Numbered from the stretch's first letter, positions 1 through 5,370 are shown. The stretch is 5,918 nucleotides of DNA from DAHUXT01 sp036378295 (GCA_036378295.1 DASUWS010000284.1:1-5918), one strand, 5' to 3'. Numbers and translations are program-made. Notes: a model not told the origin generated them from the sequence alone.

Positions 1-154
1 GGGCATCTGCGGCGAGCATGGTGGCGACCCCGCCAGTATCGCCTTCTGCAATGAGATTGGCCTGAACTACGTCAGTTGCTCGCCGTTCCGCGTGCCCAAG
101 GCGCGGCTGGCGGCGGCTCAGGCCGTACTTGTTGGCGGCGAGAAAGACAAATAG
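1..154 (+). CDS. ppdK: Pyruvate phosphate dikinase, C-terminal end (partial)
   Basis: This is the last 50 codons of a gene that enters from the left edge; the first full codon is at position 2 and the stop is TAG at 152-154. The peptide opens with GICGEHGGDPASIAFC and continues with YVSCSPFRVPKARLAAAQA, the hallmark C-terminus of pyruvate phosphate dikinase. The enzyme interconverts pyruvate, ATP and phosphate with phosphoenolpyruvate, AMP and pyrophosphate in the cytoplasm. In the family, the Cys of GxCGEHGG is the acid/base residue of the PEP/pyruvate-binding TIM-barrel domain (Cys831 in the Clostridium symbiosum enzyme), and it is present here as the third residue. The related PEP synthase and PTS enzyme I share a similar GxCGE block, but the SP(F/Y)RVPxARLAAAQA ending is that of the dikinase. 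A short Lys/Asp/Glu tail (GGEKDK) follows. The ATP-grasp and swivelling His domains lie outside the window. Confidence 0.94.
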   Translation, partial: GICGEHGGDPASIAFCNEIGLNYVSCSPFRVPKARLAAAQAVLVGGEKDK

Positions 155-172
155 ACCCTTGCAGGTCTACTG

Positions 173-202
173 CCCCCTCCCCGTAAAGGGAGGGGGTTTG
201 TT
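173..202 (+). terminator. Intrinsic terminator after ppdK
   Basis: A perfect 9-bp stem (CCCCCTCCC at 173-181 with GGGAGGGGG at 188-196) encloses a 6-nt loop and is followed at once by TTTGTT (197-202). It begins 19 nt after the ppdK stop. The T-rich tract is only on the plus-strand side, so it should stop ppdK transcription. The convergent glycosyltransferase gene would read through the same stem without a U tract, which makes it at best a weak terminator in that direction. Confidence 0.88.
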
Positions 203-214
203 ATTACGCTCTCC

Positions 215-2176
215 TCATGGAGAGCGCGGAGACGCAGTATCGTAGAGATATACAGACTCTGTGGTCGTCTGTGCGCTGCCAACCAGAGGAAAGTGAGTGT
301 CGTACCAGGCCTTCATTGCCTGCCCTTCCGGACTTATCTCGCTGCTTTGCGTTCCACGGAAGACGACGAGAAATACCCGGTGATGCTTGGCCGAATAGGC
401 GGATAGCCCGTCAATGCTGGAGGCGACTCCATGATGTGCGGCCCAGAAGAATGCTCCAGGCGAATCCGAGTCGAATTGTGCTGCGCTGGGTGGATACGCC
501 TCCAGATAATACCCCATCGGGATTGAGCAGGATGTGCTATCAGTACATGCGATCCCGTCTCCTGGCTGGTAATGCGCTTTGAGCCAGAGCGCGGGAGTGC
601 GAAAGTCTTGGACTTGGGCGTGGCGGTAGTAATACCCTGGCCCCTGCGCTAGGAGAATCAACAGGGCGATAGCTACCCCCGCCTGCGCGATACGCCAGCG
701 CAGCGCCGAGACCCCTACGCCGATCAGCAGGCAGAGTGCTGGAATGACCACGTTCTCATAGCGGTAGTAAAAGAAATGCTGGCCAATGAACTTCTGTGAG
801 ACAATATAGCTCAGCAGAATTGTCCCTGCCGCCCAGATCACGATCAGGCTGACGCCAGGATGAGGCGCGCGAATTGGCGCTAGATCAAGCGCGCGTGCTT
901 CTTCGGCCTTCTGGCGCAATCCCATGCGGAGCTTCCAGTCATCCAGCCAGTGCATGAGGGAAGTCTTCGCCAGCGCTGCCACCAATAGCCCGAATGCAAT
1001 CAAGCCCAGGCTCACAGAGAGCACCAACAGTGTTACGTCGCCCCCCGAGAGGATCATGAGCAGCGCGTAGATGTCTTTCGGACCAGGGACTGGCACCCAG
1101 GTGTTGGGCGTGCCGCCCAACTTAGCCAGAATCAAAATAGGTATCGAGCACACGACGATAGCCACGCAGCTTCGCCAAAAGGCTCTCCAGGCGATCAGCG
1201 CCCTCGCATGCCACGGTCCAGGGACGATTGCCAGGAACAACACAGCGAGCACCTGCGAGCCGAGGATCAATACCATGAAGAGATGGGTATAGATCGCCAG
1301 AATGGTGATAACGCTATATGCCATCCACCACCGACGAGCGCGGTAGTGCGACTGCTCGCTGGTTTCGAGTGCCACCGCCAGCGCATACCAACTCACGATG
1401 GCCAGCAGCAATTCTGGCGCATAGGCGCGCACCTGTTGGGCATCTTGCAGAACGATACTGTTGAGCATGTAAGCGAGCGCGGCGACCAAACCCGCCACGT
1501 GCCCAAAGAAATGTCGTCCAAAGAGATAGAGCACTGCGACGCTCAGCGCAATCGCAATGGCTGAGGGCAGTCGCAAATACAATTCGTCGGGTTCAGTGTG
1601 CAAGAGATGAGAGAGACCGAGCCAAAAATGCAGAAAGATGTGGTACGACATCATATTCGGCCAGTGGAAGAAATAGCGGAGCATGTCGACGATGGGCACC
1701 GTCGCGACACCGTATGACCACGTTTCGTCGTACCAAAGACTCACGGAATCGGTCTGATACATCCCAAGGCCAAGCGTTGTCAAGGCCAGTGCGAGCGCAA
1801 TCACCCAATCAACATAGGTGAGTAGCGGAGTGACGCGCAGGCCGAGCTTGATGTCGCTCCAGACCACGTGTGCCCGCATCGTGAGCGAGGGGCGACCTGC
1901 TGCGGAGCGTTTCTGGCCTGCACTGTCTTCTGGGCCACCCCGGTTGCGCGACAATCCCGCGACATCGACGTATGTATCAGGTGTGCCAGGGTACATGTCA
2001 GGCGCATCCTGCCGAACTTCATGGGACGCCAGCCTGGTGAGCGCTGATTGAGGTTGCTGCGTGGGTGGGAATGAGTACCGTCGATAGAGATATGGTTCAT
2101 CGTTCTCTGGGGGATCAGAGCGGTTCATGAGATAGCCTACTCTCGTACTCTCGTAGTGTTGTGCCTCTCCATACAC
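215..2176 (-). CDS. Polytopic membrane glycosyltransferase, GT-C / family 39 type
   Basis: Predicted 653-aa integral membrane enzyme that probably transfers a sugar from a polyprenyl-phosphate donor to an acceptor on the outer face of the cytoplasmic membrane. Residues 1-120 are a hydrophilic, Pro/Arg-rich tail, expected to be cytosolic. The first membrane helix is about 123-141, directly followed by SLWYDETWS. The Asp150-Glu151 pair sits in the first extracytoplasmic loop, as in GT-C enzymes such as ArnT and protein O-mannosyltransferases. A second family-like block is QDAQQVRAYA (about 244-253). Roughly ten further hydrophobic segments run to about residue 511, including YYRYENVVIPAL near 470. 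Residues 520-653 form a soluble, presumably extracytoplasmic domain. The 5'-most start is GTG at 2176. An in-frame ATG at 2128 (residue 17, MNRSDPP) also has a purine-rich stretch upstream and could be the true start. The acceptor cannot be predicted and no cell-wall or glycan cluster is visible nearby. It lies 106 bp downstream of the acetyltransferase gene, on the same strand. Confidence 0.88.
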   Translation of the reverse strand: MYGEAQHYESTRVGYLMNRSDPPENDEPYLYRRYSFPPTQQPQSALTRLASHEVRQDAPDMYPGTPDTYVDVAGLSRNRGGPEDSAGQKRSAAGRPSLTMRAHVVWSDIKLGLRVTPLLTYVDWVIALALALTTLGLGMYQTDSVSLWYDETWSYGVATVPIVDMLRYFFHWPNMMSYHIFLHFWLGLSHLLHTEPDELYLRLPSAIAIALSVAVLYLFGRHFFGHVAGLVAALAYMLNSIVLQDAQQVRAYAPELLLAIVSWYALAVALETSEQSHYRARRWWMAYSVITILAIYTHLFMVLILGSQVLAVLFLAIVPGPWHARALIAWRAFWRSCVAIVVCSIPILILAKLGGTPNTWVPVPGPKDIYALLMILSGGDVTLLVLSVSLGLIAFGLLVAALAKTSLMHWLDDWKLRMGLRQKAEEARALDLAPIRAPHPGVSLIVIWAAGTILLSYIVSQKFIGQHFFYYRYENVVIPALCLLIGVGVSALRWRIAQAGVAIALLILLAQGPGYYYRHAQVQDFRTPALWLKAHYQPGDGIACTDSTSCSIPMGYYLEAYPPSAAQFDSDSPGAFFWAAHHGVASSIDGLSAYSAKHHRVFLVVFRGTQSSEISPEGQAMKAWYDTHFPLVGSAQTTTESVYLYDTASPRSP

Positions 2177-2201
2177 AGGCCCTTACCTGATCAGCAGGCC
2201 T

Positions 2202-2230
2202 ATTATCTCAGAGACCGTCAGTCTATGCAA
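2202..2230 (-). promoter_or_regulatory. Candidate sigma-70-like promoter of the glycosyltransferase gene
   Basis: On the minus strand, TTGCAT (2230-2225) and GATAAT (2207-2202) are separated by exactly 17 bp. The -10 matches TATAAT at five of six positions; the -35 matches only the TTG. Transcription would begin near 2195, about 19 nt before the GTG start or about 67 nt before the internal ATG at 2128. This would let the glycosyltransferase be expressed independently of the acetyltransferase upstream. It is a sequence-pattern call only. Confidence 0.42.
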
Positions 2231-2282
2231 TGAGACGGATATAAAGTATCGCGCCTGCGGGATTTCCTGGTTGCTAGCGCGC

Positions 2283-2771
2283 CTACTGTTGTGGCGCCAG
2301 CGAATACTGATACACTGGCTCACCCCAGCGCTCGGCGCCTGTGGGTCGGAAGCCAGCCGCAGTGTAGAACCGCTGCGCGGGCAGATTTTTCGGGTGAACC
2401 ACCAGTTGCAGTGTCAGGCATTCCGGGTGTTCCCGCTTGACCATCGCGACGAATCGCCGAAGTGCTGCTCTACCGTAGCCGCGGCCCTGATAGCGCTGGT
2501 CGATGAAGAAATGAAAGATCCAGTACTCGTCAGTAGTGCCTGGCTCATAGGCCAGCGCGGCAAAGCCGACCATCGTGGAGTTCGCGTAGATAGCATATGG
2601 CGTCCAGATTGCCCCACCGGGACGGATATACGCCTTGGCTAGTGCGATGGCAGCGATGGGGGCATACTCGCTGACGAAGCGTTGCTGATCGGGACGAACC
2701 GCGAGTTGCAGGCTCTCGCGCCAGTTCTCCCGCGTCACCTTGCGTACGGTAATTTCATCTATGCCATTCAT
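2283..2771 (-). CDS. GNAT-family N-acetyltransferase (polyamine/BltD-like)
   Basis: A complete 162-aa single-domain acetyltransferase that would transfer an acetyl group from acetyl-CoA to a primary amine in the cytoplasm. Motif A is clear: FFIDQRYQGRGYGRAAL (about 88-104), with the QGRGYG pyrophosphate-binding loop at 95-100. Motif B is HPKNLPAQRFYTAAGF (about 126-141), where Tyr136 is at the position of the usual general acid. The N-terminus (ITVRKVTRENWRESLQL) and MVGFAAL, followed by the WIFHFFID strand, resemble the diamine/spermidine acetyltransferases of the BltD/PaiA type. That suggests a polyamine or other small amine substrate, but antibiotic or peptide substrates are not excluded. 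Length is normal for the family. The ATG start is supported by GAGGG six bases upstream. The start overlaps the stop of a small upstream ORF (ATGA). The gene diverges from the DUF4287 gene across about 260 bp. Confidence 0.92.
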   Translation of the reverse strand: MNGIDEITVRKVTRENWRESLQLAVRPDQQRFVSEYAPIAAIALAKAYIRPGGAIWTPYAIYANSTMVGFAALAYEPGTTDEYWIFHFFIDQRYQGRGYGRAALRRFVAMVKREHPECLTLQLVVHPKNLPAQRFYTAAGFRPTGAERWGEPVYQYSLAPQQ

Positions 2772-2854
2772 CGAATGCCCTCACTTCGGTTTGTGCCACC
2801 CGCCTTCGCTGAAACGCGGTGAACAAGCGGCGGATGAAGCGATGCGGTATCCAT
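2768..2854 (-). CDS. Possible 28-aa leader ORF upstream of the acetyltransferase
   Basis: On the minus strand an ATG at 2854-2852 is preceded by AAGGGAG (2870-2864) with a 9-nt spacer, as good a ribosome binding site as any in the window. The frame encodes 28 residues beginning MDTASLHPPLVHRVSAKAGG and ends at TGA (2770-2768). The stop overlaps the acetyltransferase ATG by the classic ATGA arrangement, which would couple the two translations. The peptide is basic and shows no recognisable domain, signal sequence or run of one amino acid typical of attenuation leaders. The frame also stays open further upstream by chance, so this may be fortuitous. It is reported as a candidate because of its ribosome binding site and overlap. 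Confidence 0.25.
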   Translation of the reverse strand: MDTASLHPPLVHRVSAKAGGTNRSEGIR

Positions 2855-2961
2855 GGAAAAGAACTCCCTTCGCAACAGGCTTGCTAGGCATACCGCCGCC
2901 AGATGCGTAGCCCAATCCGGACGGGCATTATTCCGCGAGGATGTAGGCTGCCGTAGTATGC

Positions 2962-2990
2962 TTGAGATGCGAGCTGGCATGCTGTATTGT
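2962..2990 (+). promoter_or_regulatory. Candidate sigma-70-like promoter of the DUF4287 gene
   Basis: TTGAGA (2962-2967, five of six matches to TTGACA) and TATTGT (2985-2990, four of six to TATAAT) are separated by exactly 17 bp. Transcription would begin near 2997, giving a leader of about 39 nt before the ATG at 3036. The -10 and start region overlap the inverted repeat at 2986-3002, which suggests repression by a dimeric protein. Confidence 0.5.
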
Positions 2991-3002
2991 GCAGTCCACA
3001 AT
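2986..3002. promoter_or_regulatory. Short perfect inverted repeat over the promoter (possible operator)
   Basis: ATTGTG (2986-2991) and CACAAT (2997-3002) form perfect 6-bp half-sites around CAGTC. The repeat covers most of the candidate -10 and the expected transcription start of the DUF4287 gene. A dimeric repressor bound here would block transcription initiation. Repeats of this size arise often by chance, so only the position gives it weight. Confidence 0.3.
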
Positions 3003-3017
3003 CTGCGATAGATGATA

Positions 3018-3026
3018 GAGAGGTGG
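3018..3026 (+). promoter_or_regulatory. Ribosome binding site that selects the ATG at 3036
   Basis: GAGAGGTGG ends nine bases before the ATG at 3036. The first in-frame ATG, at 3012, has no purine-rich stretch in front of it (CACAATCTGCGATAG). The codons between 3012 and 3035 are partly the ribosome binding site itself, so 3036 is the better start. Confidence 0.65.
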
Positions 3027-3035
3027 AAACCGCCC

Positions 3036-3623
3036 ATGCCAACCAGTCCCGAGGATATGATGCGCGCGATTATTACCAGCCTTCCCGCGAAGACCGGACG
3101 TGACTTCGATGGCTGGATTGCCTTGATCCGCGAGCAGGCGATGGATATGCGGGGCTTGACGAAGCATCGCGAGATCAGTGACTGGCTCAAGCGCGAATAC
3201 GGCCTGGGGCATAACGCCGCCTTTATTCTGACGGCGGAGGCGCTCAAGCCCGCCGACTACGTGGCGCCAACCGATGAGCAGATCGTCGACGCGCAATATG
3301 CCGGCGCGAAGGCGACGCTACGTCCGATTCTGGATAGGGTGCGGGCATACGTAGAGACGCTCGGCGACGATGTACGGATCGAGGTCCGCCAGACATATGT
3401 GGCATTTGCACGCGCTAAACAGTTCGCGCTCCTCCAGCCGTCCACCAGGACGCGTGCGGACCTTGGGCTTGTGCTGCCAGATGTTGAGCCAACTGGCCGT
3501 CTGGCGGCCTCGAAGAACTTCGGCAGCGGCAGTATCACCCGTCGTGTCGCGCTCGCCTCGCCTGATGAAGTCGATGCCGAGATCGAGGACTGGCTGCGCC
3601 AGGCATACGAACGCTGTGGGTAG
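3036..3623 (+). CDS. DUF4287 / DUF5655 domain-containing protein
   Basis: A 195-aa soluble protein from the ATG at 3036 (203 aa if the ATG at 3012 is used). Residues 1-75 fit DUF4287: a conserved TGRDFDGWIALI helix, then a KHREISDWLKREYGLGHNAA block in which a Trp-Leu-Lys helix is followed by GLGHxxA. Residues about 80-192 fit DUF5655: ATLRPILDRVRAYVETLG, then DVRIEVRQTYVAFARAKQFALLQP, then a LGLVLP strand, and finally SPDEVDAEIEDWLRQAY at the end. The two-domain order is common for these proteins in soil bacteria. The biochemical role of both families is not established, and nothing next to the gene reveals it. No signal peptide or membrane segment is present. It has its own promoter candidate and a possible operator. 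A small hairpin (CCCT/AGGG, 3631-3642) follows the stop but lacks a U tract. The gene converges on the 259-aa gene, with 119 bp between them. Confidence 0.88.
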   Translation: MPTSPEDMMRAIITSLPAKTGRDFDGWIALIREQAMDMRGLTKHREISDWLKREYGLGHNAAFILTAEALKPADYVAPTDEQIVDAQYAGAKATLRPILDRVRAYVETLGDDVRIEVRQTYVAFARAKQFALLQPSTRTRADLGLVLPDVEPTGRLAASKNFGSGSITRRVALASPDEVDAEIEDWLRQAYERCG

Positions 3624-3680
3624 GCCCGTTCCCTTTCGAGGGCAGAGGTTCCCCGGTACATAGCAGCCGGGCAAGCGCGG

Positions 3681-3725
3681 AAAATAAGACCCCCCATCAC
3701 CATCCGCAAGGGTTGGCAATGGGGG
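3681..3725 (-). terminator. Intrinsic terminator of the 259-aa gene
   Basis: On the minus strand, CCCCCAT (3725-3719) pairs with ATGGGGG (3697-3691). The stem is extended inwards by CCA and CC, pairing with TGG and GG across small symmetric mismatches, and is closed by a short CTTGC loop. The stem is followed by TCTTATTTT (3689-3681). It begins 18 nt after the stop of the gene ending at 3743. In the plus direction there is no U tract, so the DUF4287 gene is not clearly terminated by it. Confidence 0.75.
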
Positions 3726-3742
3726 TGATCGAATACTACGGG

Positions 3743-4522
3743 TTACTCCTGGCTGTTTGCTGCCGCCGCGCAATACGTCGCGGTCAGTGTCTCGTACCGC
3801 TGATTCAGCCAGGTCATCAGCGGCTCAAGCGCCGCCAGAGCATTGGCCAGCGCGTTGGCCTCAGGAATATGAATGCCCTGGGTCTGCACGGGATGCAGAA
3901 TCCCCTGCGTGGCCTGCGCGGTCTCATGGTATGCCCGCTGGAGATCACGCGCCATGCGCTTGAATCCGCCCCGGCCCAGATCGCGCACGACGGGCGCGGC
4001 GAGTGGGCCGCTCGGATTACTGATCGCGAGCAGTGGACGTGACAGATGCGCGCCTGCCGCCAGCACAGCCGTTGCCTGGGAGTCGTTGCCGTTACCGTTA
4101 CCGTTGGCGCCATTGCCAGTACCATTGACCCCGGCGGTGGTAGCCGCCGAGACGGCGGGCAGGTGCGGCGTTGTCTCCTTGATCAGGTAGAGGCAGACGG
4201 CGCGGGTAATCTCCAGTTGATGCACGAGGCCATTTAGCCGACCGAGCGCCATGCTCAGTTGCACCTGGGTGCGTATGCTGCGCTGGCTCAGCGCCTTCTC
4301 CTGCTCGGCGCAGGTTGCCAGAACCCCTGCGAGGTCTTGATTGAGCCGGTTCGCCAGGTCGCGCCTGCGATTCGCGTTGTCCATGCGCTCCTGCAAGGAG
4401 CTCAGCCACCCCGCTAGCTTGCCGCTGTTGCCTGGCTGTGGCGACATGGACGCCGTGGCGCCATTGACATCACGCCCCTTGCGCCGGAACCAGCCACCGC
4501 GCTGCTTCTTCTGCTCTTCCAT
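3743..4522 (-). CDS. Hypothetical protein, two helical regions joined by a Gly-Asn linker
   Basis: An unrecognised 259-aa protein. The ATG at 4522 has a strong ribosome binding site (GGGAGG, nine bases upstream). The first 20 residues are very basic (KKQRGGWFRRKGR) with no signal peptide. Residues about 35-120 are predicted helical and possibly coiled coil: SSLQERMDNANRRRDLANRL, then repeated charged and Gln-rich turns, then RLNGLVHQLEITRAVCLYLI. Residues 131-147 are a low-complexity linker (GVNGTGNGANGNGNGND). The C-terminal part (about 150-259) has two more helical blocks, FKRMARDLQRAYHETAQ and ANALANALAALEPLMTWLNQRYETL, and ends in an Ala-rich tail. No catalytic motif or membrane span is evident, so an adaptor or structural role is possible, but this is a guess. 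It diverges from the helix-turn-helix gene across 336 bp and ends in a good terminator, so it is a single-gene unit. Confidence 0.75.
   Translation of the reverse strand: MEEQKKQRGGWFRRKGRDVNGATASMSPQPGNSGKLAGWLSSLQERMDNANRRRDLANRLNQDLAGVLATCAEQEKALSQRSIRTQVQLSMALGRLNGLVHQLEITRAVCLYLIKETTPHLPAVSAATTAGVNGTGNGANGNGNGNDSQATAVLAAGAHLSRPLLAISNPSGPLAAPVVRDLGRGGFKRMARDLQRAYHETAQATQGILHPVQTQGIHIPEANALANALAALEPLMTWLNQRYETLTATYCAAAANSQE
4084..4107. repeat. Four-copy hexanucleotide repeat encoding Gly-Asn
   Basis: Four consecutive hexamers, CGTTGC, CGTTAC, CGTTAC and CGTTGG, lie inside the 259-aa gene. On the coding strand they specify alternating Asn and Gly in the linker at about residues 140-147. 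Imperfect GN-coding units extend toward 4125. Copy changes in steps of six would keep the frame and only lengthen or shorten the linker. Confidence 0.6.
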
Positions 4523-4744
4523 TGTGGTTCGCCTCCCTGTTTCTGCGGTGACGTGTCCTCTACGATTCGGAAGACAACGTGCGAGGTGGGTTCGCCTTCC
4601 GTCAGATGGAGTGCCTGGACTTCCGCAGAGCGTCTATGCCTGCCACGAGGTCTCCCGCTGCCGCCCTGTGAAGCTCGCTCAGGCCAGTGTCCACAATCCT
4701 CGTTTGTTGTCTTCACCCCCACTATATGCCCTCAGTTGCCTGCA

Positions 4745-4784
4745 CTACCGTACAAAAGCGTCCGCGTACGTATCTGTACGGTAG
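4745..4784. promoter_or_regulatory. Perfect 10-bp inverted repeat with GTAC cores (possible operator)
   Basis: CTACCGTACA (4745-4754) and TGTACGGTAG (4775-4784) are exact reverse complements separated by 20 bp. A third GTAC lies in the spacer within a CGTACG palindrome (4765-4770), so GTAC occurs at 4750, 4766 and 4776. The dyad lies about 75 bp upstream of the helix-turn-helix gene start and about 20 bp upstream of the possible minus-strand -10 at 4726-4721. It could bind a dimeric or tetrameric regulator, plausibly the neighbouring helix-turn-helix protein. It could instead form an RNA hairpin, but no U tract follows on either strand. Confidence 0.5.
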
Positions 4785-4822
4785 ATTCTCCCCGATGCCT
4801 GCCAAAATGGAAGCGCGGGGCG

Positions 4823-4852
4823 TTGCTCTCGCAGCTAGGTTCCCGATATACT
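4823..4852 (+). promoter_or_regulatory. Candidate promoter of the helix-turn-helix gene (leaderless start)
   Basis: TATACT (4847-4852, five of six matches to TATAAT) is preceded at 18 bp by TTGCTC (4823-4828, which matches only the TTG). The last base of the -10 is six bases before the A of the ATG at 4859, so the predicted transcription start coincides with the start codon. The GGAGGT between them would then be the discriminator rather than part of the mRNA. Confidence 0.45.
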
Positions 4853-4858
4853 GGAGGT

Positions 4859-5167
4859 ATGAGCAAGCAGACAGATGCGCATGCGGTGCGAAGCAGCCAT
4901 CCGCTAGTGGTGATGTTGCGCGAGATTCGCGAGCGGCACCCAGAGGTGACGCTGACCGAGATCGAAGCGTGCATGGGCATTCCATTCGATACGCTGCGTC
5001 ATATCGAAAAGGGGCGCCGTCCACTGCCAGGGCTGCAAGACGGCCTGGGCCGCTGGATTCTGCACATGCTCGATTGCATGCGGGCAACACCAGAGGAGCG
5101 CCAGATGGTTGAGACGCTCCTCTCGCGCATCATCCTGATGGAGTGGAGCGAAGAACTGAGCGAGTGA
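4859..5167 (+). CDS. Small XRE-like helix-turn-helix protein
   Basis: A 102-aa cytosolic protein that probably binds DNA as a transcription regulator. Residues about 15-56 look like an XRE/Cro-type domain: helix 1 PLVVMLREIRERH, helix 2 TLTEIEACM, turn at Gly40, recognition helix PFDTLRHIE, then the typical KGRRPLP end. The remaining 40 or so residues form one or two helices (GRWILHMLDCM and EERQMVETLLSRIILMEW) that could mediate dimerisation. The frame is open upstream, but the ATG at 4859 is the first plausible start. GGAGG (4853-4857) stands only one base before it, which is too close for normal ribosome binding. Together with the -10 at 4847-4852, this suggests a leaderless message. No enzyme or ligand-binding domain is present. 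Its divergent neighbour is the 259-aa protein, and the GTAC dyad lies between them, so autoregulation or control of that neighbour is plausible but unproven. Confidence 0.8.
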   Translation: MSKQTDAHAVRSSHPLVVMLREIRERHPEVTLTEIEACMGIPFDTLRHIEKGRRPLPGLQDGLGRWILHMLDCMRATPEERQMVETLLSRIILMEWSEELSE

Positions 5168-5234
5168 GTAGGGCAGTTATGGCAGCGAGCGCTCGCGGGG
5201 ACGTTGGTTCGTGACCTCTCCCGACCTGCGGTCA

Positions 5235-5258
5235 CCCTCCCCTGGCAGGGGAAGGTTT
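5235..5258 (+). terminator. Probable terminator of the helix-turn-helix gene
   Basis: CCCTCCCCT (5235-5243) and AGGGGAAGG (5247-5255) pair over nine positions with one mismatch around a 3-nt loop, and are followed by only three Ts (5256-5258). It begins about 68 nt after the stop at 5167. The short T run makes it weaker than the ppdK terminator. Confidence 0.45.
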
Positions 5259-5295
5259 CCAGAGCCGTCCAGTGAGCTACACCGTTGGGGCATGT

Positions 5296-5348
5296 CCGGT
5301 TCCCCTCTCCTGGTTGGAGGGAGGGGGCCAGGGGAGCGGTCCGGGATC
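5296..5348. repeat. C/G-rich dyad, REP-like intergenic element
   Basis: A C-rich block (TTCCCCTCTCC, 5300-5310) is followed by a G-rich block that begins at GGAGGGAGGGGG (5316-5327) and continues CCAGGGGA (5328-5335). Several pairings compete: CTCC (5307-5310) with GGAG (5316-5319) as a short hairpin, or TCCCCT (5301-5306) with AGGGGA (5330-5335) as a longer one. CCGG occurs on both flanks (5296-5299 and 5341-5344). It resembles the dispersed CCCCTCTCC/GGAGAGGGG hairpins seen between genes in several GC-rich bacteria. The G tracts might also fold as a G-quadruplex. Only one copy of this exact form is in the window. Confidence 0.4.
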
Positions 5349-5370
5349 GAACTCTGCGGGACAGGAAGGG

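Larger units (their letters stand above)
4523..4858. other. Divergent intergenic region (336 bp)
   Basis: No gene is convincing here, although reading frames stay open on both strands because the DNA is GC-rich. On the minus strand a frame from a GTG at 4722 encodes about 60 hydrophilic residues, then overlaps the 259-aa gene out of frame; it has no recognised domain. The region holds the ribosome binding site of the 259-aa gene (just upstream of 4522), a possible minus-strand -10 (TATAGT, 4726-4721) without a good -35, the GTAC inverted repeat (4745-4784), and the promoter of the helix-turn-helix gene at its right end. Confidence 0.5.

Noticed and set aside
217..582. Plus-strand open frame opposite the glycosyltransferase.
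   Set aside because: It is antisense to a well-supported gene and shows no protein-like domain; it is a shadow of high-GC coding.
3631..3676. Small hairpins after the DUF4287 gene (CCCT/AGGG at 3631-3642 and CCCGG/CCGGG nearby) as a plus-strand terminator.
   Set aside because: Stems are four or five base pairs and no T tract follows, so termination cannot be claimed.
2994..4698. The 10-mer GTCCACAATC occurs at 2994-3003 and 4689-4698, both in intergenic regions, and could be a shared regulator site.
   Set aside because: Repeated 10-mers are expected many times by chance in a window of this size, and the second copy lacks the inverted ATTGTG half-site.
4414..4722. Open minus-strand frame (GTG at 4722) upstream of and overlapping the 259-aa gene, with a plausible-looking hydrophilic stretch.
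   Set aside because: There is no ribosome binding site before the GTG and no recognisable domain, and it runs 109 bp into the start of a gene that has a strong ribosome binding site of its own. GC-rich DNA often gives such frames.
4553..4858. In-frame N-terminal extension of the helix-turn-helix protein by about 102 residues.
   Set aside because: The extension is rich in Pro, Cys, Ser and Arg without domain character, would cover the GTAC dyad, and has no supporting ribosome binding site. The ATG at 4859 begins just before the domain.
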